DNA of 48,827 nucleotides, from the NCBI GenBank assembly GCA_003564295.1, contig PXFI01000336.1, forward strand, positions 1-48,827, in the 5' to 3' direction. Both the position numbers and the translations under genes were made by a program. Shown piece by piece: positions 43,512 to 48,827 of the stretch (positions are counted from its first letter, which is position 1; each line of letters opens with the position of its first letter). The DNA comes from Gemmatimonadota bacterium (lineage in GTDB: Bacteria > Gemmatimonadota > Gemmatimonadetes > Longimicrobiales > Gaopeijiaceae). The notes below the pieces were generated by a model. That model searched no databases. It worked only from the letters and a program-made list of their open reading frames with translations, and was not told the DNA's origin.

Positions 43512-45659
43512 GCGGATGATGGCTCTGACCCGGGCTATGAACCGATCCGCCTCCACGGACTTGGTGAGGAAGTCGTCGGCTCCGGCGTTCAGTAGCTCCG
43601 CCTCTTCGCTGACACCGGCGGTTCCCGTCCGGATCAAGATTGGCAGGGCCGCCGTGTCCGCCGAGCCCCTGACCCTGTTCAGAAACTCCCTGCCGTCCAT
43701 GGCCGGCATTCTCAGGTCCAGGATCACCAGGGAGAAGTCCGGGTCGGCCTCCAGAATGTCCAGGGCCTGGCGACCGTCCTCGGCTTCGTGGACTTCGAAG
43801 GCCACGTTCTCAAGCAGCGTCCGCATAAAGACCCGGGCCTCCTCGTCATCATCCACCAGCAGAATCCTGGGAGGCCCTTCGCCCTCTTGGGACCTCTCCT
43901 CTTCATCCAGGGACTGCCCCAGAACCCGCTCCACCTCAACCAGTGTGGCCTTGCCTTCCCGAACCCACTCCAGGCCTACCCTGTGCATGGGGCGCATTCC
44001 CCCCTGCTCCGCCAGCCGACCCAGGGTGGCCACTCCCTTCCGGGCCTCGATGGCGGCAGCGAGGCGGGAGTTCATGATCATGACCTCCATGACCGGGAGC
44101 CTCCCCCGGTACCCGGTGAACCCGCACTCCGGACAGCCCACGGCCCTCACCACCGGCTCCGCCCCGTGCCGTTCCGAGAGGCGGCGCTCCTCCGGCGTCA
44201 GGGAGCCCCGAACGGGCTCGGCACAGTCGGCGCAGACCCTCCGGAGGAGACGCTGGGCCAGGGCCCCCCGGAGGGTGGCGGCGATAGTGGAGTACTGGAG
44301 ACCGAGATCAACCAGCCGCGGCACGGCGCTCACAGCGTCGTTGGCATGGACCGTGGTCAGCACCAGGTGCCCGGTCATGGCAGCCTGGGCGGCCGTCTCA
44401 GCCGTCTCCCGGTCCCGGATCTCTCCCACCAGAATCACATCGGGGTCCTGCCGCAGGATGGAGCGGAGGGCGGCGGCGAAGGTAAGCCCCTGCTTCGTCT
44501 CCACTTGGGTCTGGGTGATGGTGGGGAGCTCATACTCGATGGGGTCCTCCACCGTCATGACGTTGACCTTCCCGTCGGCCAACTCCCTGATGACCCCGTA
44601 GAGGGTGGAGGTCTTCCCGGATCCGGTGGGCCCCGTGACGACGATAATCCCGTCCCGGTAGGCCATGAGCTGCCGCAGGCGGGCCAACTCGGCGGCAGGC
44701 ATGTTCAGGTCGTCCAGGGTCACCGTGGTGTTGGAGTCCAGGACCCGGATAACGCACTTCTCGGCCCCACCCGCCGGTAACGTGCTCACCCGTAGATCGT
44801 AGGCCGACGGGCCCACCCGAACCCTGGCCTTCCCATCCTGGGGCCTCAAGCGGTCGGTGATGTCCAGTTTGGAGAGGATCTTCACTCGGGAGACGACCCG
44901 GTTGAGGGCCGCAATGGGGAGGTCCATATGCCTTCTCAAAACCCCATCCACCCGGTACCGGACCGCCCCCATCTTCTGCCCCGGCTCGATGTGGATGTCG
45001 CTGGCTCCCTGGGCGATTCCGTCCCTGATGATGAGGTTGGTGAGCTTCACCACCGGAGTTGCCTGGACGTCACCTTCGGTAATGGCTTCGGGCCCCATAT
45101 CCTCCACCAGCTTCACCGTGTCCTCGGCGGCATCCCCCAAATCGGAGCTCCCAAGGAGATTATCAACGTCCCTCTCCGGGGAGGACCGGTCATCCAGAGC
45201 CCTCTTGATGGCCCGGGGAGGAGCTACCTGGAAGACGGCTTGCCGGCCCGAGGTGAACCTCAGGATCTTCTCCACCTCCACATCGGTGGGATCGGCGGTG
45301 GCCACCACCAGCTGCCGGTTCGTTTCCAGAAGAGGAAAGATGAGGTGCTTTCGGGAGATGGCCTCAGGGATCACCTGGAAGGCTTTCGGATCGGCAGCGG
45401 AGAAGTCCGCCACCTCCATCCGGAAGAAATCCGCCACCACATCGGCCAGCTCGGTCTGCGAGACTCCCAGCCCCTTGCAGGCGGCGTCCCAGGCGTCCGC
45501 GGCCGGTACCCCGGGAGATACGTTCAGGGAGGTCGCTCCCGCCAGGCCGGCTCGCTGGGCAATGCGGACGACCCAGTGGCCCGAAGGTACGCCCTTTGCG
45601 GAGCCTTCACTTCTGGCCGAAGCCGTCCTGGACCCTGACTCGGAGCCTTTGGTGCTCAA
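43497..45659 (-). CDS. PilB/GspE-family secretion ATPase fused to a C-terminal receiver domain
   Basis: The 720-residue protein has an N-terminal MshEN/GspE-N-like domain (about residues 55-155). The secretion ATPase core follows, with ASDIHIEP, Walker A GPTGSGKTSTLYG (343-355), Asp box EDPIEY (371-376), Walker B PDVILVGEIRD (406-416), His box TTVHANDA (435-442) and a tetracysteine zinc site (CADC at 476-479, CPEC at 509-512). The receiver domain at 598-720 has VDDD (602-605), phospho-acceptor Asp648 in VILDLRMP, Thr678 and Lys700. It should power type IV pilus or type II secretion assembly under phosphorylation control. It begins with TTG overlapping the upstream stop (TTGA). No pilC or pilin gene is nearby. 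Confidence 0.9.
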   Translation of the reverse strand: MSTKGSESGSRTASARSEGSAKGVPSGHWVVRIAQRAGLAGATSLNVSPGVPAADAWDAACKGLGVSQTELADVVADFFRMEVADFSAADPKAFQVIPEAISRKHLIFPLLETNRQLVVATADPTDVEVEKILRFTSGRQAVFQVAPPRAIKRALDDRSSPERDVDNLLGSSDLGDAAEDTVKLVEDMGPEAITEGDVQATPVVKLTNLIIRDGIAQGASDIHIEPGQKMGAVRYRVDGVLRRHMDLPIAALNRVVSRVKILSKLDITDRLRPQDGKARVRVGPSAYDLRVSTLPAGGAEKCVIRVLDSNTTVTLDDLNMPAAELARLRQLMAYRDGIIVVTGPTGSGKTSTLYGVIRELADGKVNVMTVEDPIEYELPTITQTQVETKQGLTFAAALRSILRQDPDVILVGEIRDRETAETAAQAAMTGHLVLTTVHANDAVSAVPRLVDLGLQYSTIAATLRGALAQRLLRRVCADCAEPVRGSLTPEERRLSERHGAEPVVRAVGCPECGFTGYRGRLPVMEVMIMNSRLAAAIEARKGVATLGRLAEQGGMRPMHRVGLEWVREGKATLVEVERVLGQSLDEEERSQEGEGPPRILLVDDDEEARVFMRTLLENVAFEVHEAEDGRQALDILEADPDFSLVILDLRMPAMDGREFLNRVRGSADTAALPILIRTGTAGVSEEAELLNAGADDFLTKSVEADRFIARVRAIIRRSHL

Positions 45660-46603
45660 GGTTCGTTCGACGCCCTTCCCCGCGGGGAGGCCGCCCTCTT
45701 GGCCCTCTTCTCAAGGTGCATGGCCTGGTCGGCCAGAGCCAGGAGCTCGGTGAGCCTGGGTCGGCCTTCTGCGGCAAAGCGGGCAGTGCCCAGTGAGAGG
45801 GAGAGCCGGAATGGCTGTTTCCCGGACCGGTTCACATCATCCACCCGTTCTCTCAGCCGGCGGGTCATCTGGTCTTCGTTCTCCTCCGATGCCTCCAGGG
45901 CCAGAACGGCGAACTCGTCGCCCCCCATGCGCCCCACGATGTCGGATTGCCGAAAGGTATCCCTCAGTACGTTTGCCGTCTGTATCAGGACGCTGTCTCC
46001 GACCAGGTGACCCAACGTGTCGTTGACGGTCTTGAGCTCGTCCACGTCCACATAGACCAGGAGGACGGCACGGCCCGAGCGCCTCGCCAGCTTCAGGTGC
46101 TGCTCTCCGAGGTCCAGGAAGCCCCTGCGGTTGTAGAGGCCCGTGAGGTCATCGATGAGGGAGAGGCTGCGGAGGGCCGACATGAGCCTGTGCCGCTCCA
46201 CGGCGTAACGGAGGGACCGCATGAGGAGATCGGCTCCCACCTGCCCCTTCACCAGATAGTCCTGGGCTCCCCCCTGGACCGTGCCCAGGCCCAGCTCCTC
46301 GTCGTCCAGGCCGGTGAGCACCACAATGGGCACCTCCGGTGCGAAGGCATGGGCCCTTTCGAAGGTGGTCAGGCCCTGGCTGTCGGGAAGAGCCAGGTCC
46401 AGGAGCAGGAGATCGAACCCCCCCTGGGAAAGCCTCTCCAGAGCCGAGGACAGGGTTCCGGCCCACTCCAGCTCCACGGGCCGGTCTCGGAACCTGGCAA
46501 AGGCCTCCTCCAACTCCGATACGCCCTGGCTTTCCACCTCCACCAGGAGGACTCTGAGGGGCCGCTTGCTGCCCGGGCCGTTTGCTGCGAGGGTTCTTTG
46601 CAT
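45656..46603 (-). CDS. Receiver-GGDEF response regulator (diguanylate cyclase)
   Basis: I start at MQRTLAANGPGSKRPLRVLL (46603); the 31 extra residues in the track are encoded by 39-bp repeats. The 315-residue protein has a receiver domain (phospho-acceptor Asp in LLLLDLALPDS, Lys in DYLVKGQ) whose acidic pocket reads LLVEVES instead of VEDD. After a linker helix comes a full GGDEF domain with DDLTGLYNRRGF, DVDELKTVNDTLGH and the active site GGDEF. An RQSD motif five residues before GGDEF is an intact RxxD inhibitory site, so the cyclase should be feedback-inhibited by c-di-GMP. Coupled by TTGA to the secretion ATPase. Confidence 0.92.
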   Translation of the reverse strand: MQRTLAANGPGSKRPLRVLLVEVESQGVSELEEAFARFRDRPVELEWAGTLSSALERLSQGGFDLLLLDLALPDSQGLTTFERAHAFAPEVPIVVLTGLDDEELGLGTVQGGAQDYLVKGQVGADLLMRSLRYAVERHRLMSALRSLSLIDDLTGLYNRRGFLDLGEQHLKLARRSGRAVLLVYVDVDELKTVNDTLGHLVGDSVLIQTANVLRDTFRQSDIVGRMGGDEFAVLALEASEENEDQMTRRLRERVDDVNRSGKQPFRLSLSLGTARFAAEGRPRLTELLALADQAMHLEKRAKRAASPRGRASNEP

Positions 46604-46632
46604 CCCGGCGGAGGTGAGGAGTTGACGAGATG

Positions 46633-46740
46633 GCACGCTGGGGCCCGCGAAGCCCACGGCGGACCGGGTTTGCACGCTGGGGCCCGCGAAGCCCACGGCG
46701 GGCCAGCTTCACATGCTGAAGCCCGCGAAGCCCACGGCGG
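46633..46740. repeat. Three 39-bp tandem repeats upstream of the diguanylate cyclase
   Basis: gcacgctggggcccgcgaagcccacggcgg occurs perfectly at 46633 and 46672, and with four changes at 46711. The 39-bp period equals 13 codons and is open on the minus strand. It lies in the 326-bp divergent spacer between the cyclase and the lipoprotein gene, where no clear promoter was found. Confidence 0.8.
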
Positions 46741-46929
46741 GCCAGGTGGGGGCAACGCTGGCTTCCCGGCAATTCAAGGTAACCCTACCCGGGAGCTTTT
46801 TCCACGTGTAAAGGTGGCCTCCTGTGCGGCGATATTCTAGCTTCCGCAAAGGATCATCCAGGCCCTTCCGGTGAACGCGACATGGGAGGAGATGGCCTGA
46901 GACCTCACGCCACTCCTGGAGGAAGGAAC

Positions 46930-47418
46930 ATGACCGCCATCCGCCAAACTGCCATCCGCCGAGCCGCGGTCCGCCGAGCCGCGGTCCGCCCATTCGTCAT
47001 CCGCCAAGCCCTCATCCCCGCCCTGGCTATGCCCTTCCTGGTGGCGGGGTGCGGGGAAGTGCCGGACACCGGAGACCCCAGCCTCGTCCTGGAACTGGCC
47101 ATTTCTCCCACGCCTCCGCTTGTGGGGCCGGCCCGTCTCATCATCACCCTCTACGACACGCTGGGCGTCCCCCTGGAAGAGGCCCAGGTCCAGGTGGAAG
47201 GCGAGATGGACACCGTTGAGATGACACCGGTTTCGGCCGCTGCAGAGGAGGAGGGGGAGGGCCGGTACTCCGTGCCCCGATTCGTCTTCACCATGCCGGG
47301 AGATTGGGTCCTCACCACCCGGGCCACCCTGCCCGACGGCCGCTGGGCCCAGACCATGACCGCCACGAGGGTCCTGGGTCCGCCCAGGGACCCGGACTTG
47401 GGGGAACCGGACTCTTGA
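46930..47418 (+). CDS. YtkA/FixH-like lipoprotein
   Basis: I start at MTAIRQTAIRRAAVRR (46930), preceded by GGAGGAAGGAAC; the track's earlier ATG lacks such a site. The N-terminus is a repetitive, arginine-rich stretch from tandem DNA repeats. A hydrophobic segment and lipobox LVAGC follow (Cys about residue 41), so the protein is probably a lipoprotein. The mature domain LVLELAISPTPPLVGPARLIITLYDTLGVPLEEAQVQVEGEMDTVEM, then GRYSVPRFVFTMPGDWVLTTRATLPDG, resembles YtkA-like/FixH periplasmic domains. The stop overlaps the next gene (TTGA). Confidence 0.7.
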   Translation: MTAIRQTAIRRAAVRRAAVRPFVIRQALIPALAMPFLVAGCGEVPDTGDPSLVLELAISPTPPLVGPARLIITLYDTLGVPLEEAQVQVEGEMDTVEMTPVSAAAEEEGEGRYSVPRFVFTMPGDWVLTTRATLPDGRWAQTMTATRVLGPPRDPDLGEPDS

Positions 47419-48827
47419 CGGGCCCTCACCCCGGGGCCAGAGGGTTCGATCTTCTTCGAGCCCCGGCGGTGGGACCCTTCTTCCGCTGGCGCCACGCCCG
47501 GACCACCCTCCAGCTCTTCCTCCTGGTGGTGGCGGTCCTGGTGATCCTGGCCGGCTTCCGGGGTCCCCAACCGGCCCCGAGGAACCTGGCGGGAATCCTC
47601 CCCTGGATCCATTGGCCGGGGTTCGTGGCCCTCACCCTCCTGGTGTTCGGGAACCTCTTCTGCATGGCCTGCCCCTTCATGCTCACCCGGCGCCTGGCGA
47701 AGAGGCTCCTGCCGGCCAGGCGCCACTGGCCCCGGGCCCTGCGCCTGAAGTGGCTCGCCCTGGCTCTGCTCTTCGTGTTCCTGTGGGCCTACCAGGCCTT
47801 CCACCTCCGGGAGAGCCCTCTCCTCACCGCCTGGTTGGTCCTGGGCTACTTCGCCGTCGCTTTCGTCATGGACGGATTCTTCCGGGGCGCCCCCTTCTGC
47901 AAGTATGTGTGTCCCATCGGCCATTTCCACTTCGTGAACTCCATGGCCTCCCCCTTCGAGGTGGCGATCCGGGAGCCTGGCGTCTGCGCGGCTTGCAGGA
48001 CCAGGGACTGCATCGTGGGCCGGTACGAGAGCCCCCGCGGGCTGGACCAGGGAGACACGCCCCTCCGGCCAGGGGAGCGGGGCAGGCTCCTGCAGAGGGG
48101 GTGCGAGCTCTGGCTCTACCAGGAGACCAAAGCCGGAAACATGGATTGCACCTTCTGCATGGAGTGCGTCCACGCGTGCCCCTACGACAACGTGGGCATC
48201 CTGGCCCGGGTCCCGGCCAGGGAGCTCTGGGAAGACCCCCAGAGGGCGGGCGTGGGCCGGTTCAGCCTGCGGCCCGACCTGGCCGCCCTGGCGGCCTTTC
48301 TCACCTTTGCCGCCTTCATGAACGCCTTCGGGATGGTGACGCACGCCTCGGCGGCCGAAGCCTGGATCGGCAGGATCCTGGGGACCGACTCGGAGCTGCT
48401 GATGGGGGGGGTCCTCCTCCTGGCGGGGATGATCCTGCTCCCGGCCCTCCTGGTGGCCGCCGCCGCCCGGGCCTCGTCCCTCCTGTCGGGCTCCGGACGG
48501 ACGGTGGTGCAGGAGGCCACCCGCTACGCCTATGCCCTGGTCCCGGTGGGCTTCGGGATGTGGATCGCCCACTATCTCTTCCATTTCCTCACGGGGGGCA
48601 TGGCCGTCGTTCCGGCGGTCCAGGAGTACGTAGCCGACCTGGGCTTTTCCTTCCTGGGAGAGCCAGCCTGGACCCTGGGGCCCATGGTTCCCCACTCCTG
48701 GCTCCTGCCCCTGGAGCTCCTCTTCCTGAAGCTGGGGCTCCTGGTGTCCCTGGTGGTGGCCTACCGGCTGGGCATACGGGAGGCGGGAGCCGGGACCGGG
48801 GCCTTGCCGGGAGCCGGGAGCCGGGCC
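47415..48827 (+). CDS. Membrane-bound 4Fe-4S polyferredoxin (NapH/CcoG-like), partial
   Basis: This gene is missing from the track because it starts at TTG (overlapping TGA of the lipoprotein) and runs off the window; the frame is open for 471 codons. It alternates hydrophobic helices (LFLLVVAVLVILAGF, FVALTLLVFGNLF, LALALLFVFLWAY) with cysteine clusters: FCMACPF, CKYVCPIGHFHF, CAACRTRDC and a ferredoxin-type CTFCMECVHACPYDNV. This is the plan of NapH/NosR/CcoG-like membrane electron-transfer proteins. The coupled YtkA/FixH-like lipoprotein hints at a role in respiratory-enzyme or copper-centre maturation. Substrate unknown. The end is beyond base 48827. Confidence 0.85.
   Translation, partial: MTGPHPGARGFDLLRAPAVGPFFRWRHARTTLQLFLLVVAVLVILAGFRGPQPAPRNLAGILPWIHWPGFVALTLLVFGNLFCMACPFMLTRRLAKRLLPARRHWPRALRLKWLALALLFVFLWAYQAFHLRESPLLTAWLVLGYFAVAFVMDGFFRGAPFCKYVCPIGHFHFVNSMASPFEVAIREPGVCAACRTRDCIVGRYESPRGLDQGDTPLRPGERGRLLQRGCELWLYQETKAGNMDCTFCMECVHACPYDNVGILARVPARELWEDPQRAGVGRFSLRPDLAALAAFLTFAAFMNAFGMVTHASAAEAWIGRILGTDSELLMGGVLLLAGMILLPALLVAAAARASSLLSGSGRTVVQEATRYAYALVPVGFGMWIAHYLFHFLTGGMAVVPAVQEYVADLGFSFLGEPAWTLGPMVPHSWLLPLELLFLKLGLLVSLVVAYRLGIREAGAGTGALPGAGSRA

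Noticed and set aside
46633-46740. CRISPR-like array
   Set aside because: Only three units, only about 9 bp between the conserved 30-mers and no cas genes; the period is codon-length.

Overview
The window is high-GC bacterial chromosome. Every base was read by eye only; no database search was run. The gene content suggests a Gemmatimonadota-like organism (moderate confidence). The supporting signs are the 6-bladed beta-propeller fragment, the merged infC-rpmI-rplT-pheST-zapA-rny-folD-xseAB-ispA-dxs-nadK-recN string, bacillithiol synthesis (bshA), HrcA/CIRCE control of groESL and a large secDF-tatD-mutL-miaA string.

Bases 1-7.4 kb are accessory. An internally deleted IS110 transposase abuts a decapitated beta-propeller gene. 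Next comes a divergent locus: a two-SWIM SNF2 helicase on the minus strand facing a conserved protein of unknown function and a P-loop NTPase on the plus strand, with a perfect 14-bp palindrome between them. A nucleotidyltransferase-like gene is cut by a 661-bp IS relic with 19-bp terminal inverted repeats. The region ends at tRNA-Cys and tRNA-Gly genes, and the 3' end of tRNA-Cys is partly duplicated 83 bp away. This layout resembles a decayed genomic island holding an uncharacterised helicase system.

Bases 7.7-9.3 kb encode an exported protein of unknown function. Bases 9.4-27.4 kb are a nearly continuous minus-strand housekeeping array: translation (thrS, infC, rpmI, rplT, pheS, pheT), division (zapA, zapB-like), RNA turnover (rny), one-carbon metabolism (folD), repair (xseA, xseB, recN), isoprenoids (dxs, ispA) and NADP (nadK). 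Two leader regions stand out. thrS is preceded by a promoter, a 25-codon ORF with seven Thr codons, competing hairpins and a terminator, which is the anatomy of ribosome-mediated attenuation. infC is preceded by a promoter and an antiterminator/terminator pair, and appears to start at ATC.

Bases 28.0-30.1 kb hold groES-groEL under a perfect CIRCE element. Bases 30.1-31.6 kb hold a ParE-like relic and an intact RES/Xre toxin-antitoxin pair with a palindromic operator over its -10 box. Bases 31.7-43.1 kb carry an atypical polyprenyl synthetase, coaX, nadC, uppP, bshA, miaA, mutL, tatD, secF and secD, many joined by short overlaps. Bases 43.5-46.6 kb encode a PilB/GspE-type ATPase fused to a receiver domain, translationally coupled to a receiver-GGDEF diguanylate cyclase. 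On the plus strand at the right edge, a YtkA-like lipoprotein is coupled to a membrane polyferredoxin that runs out of the window. Several short in-frame tandem repeats (15, 21, 24 and 39 bp) lie at gene ends in the right half.
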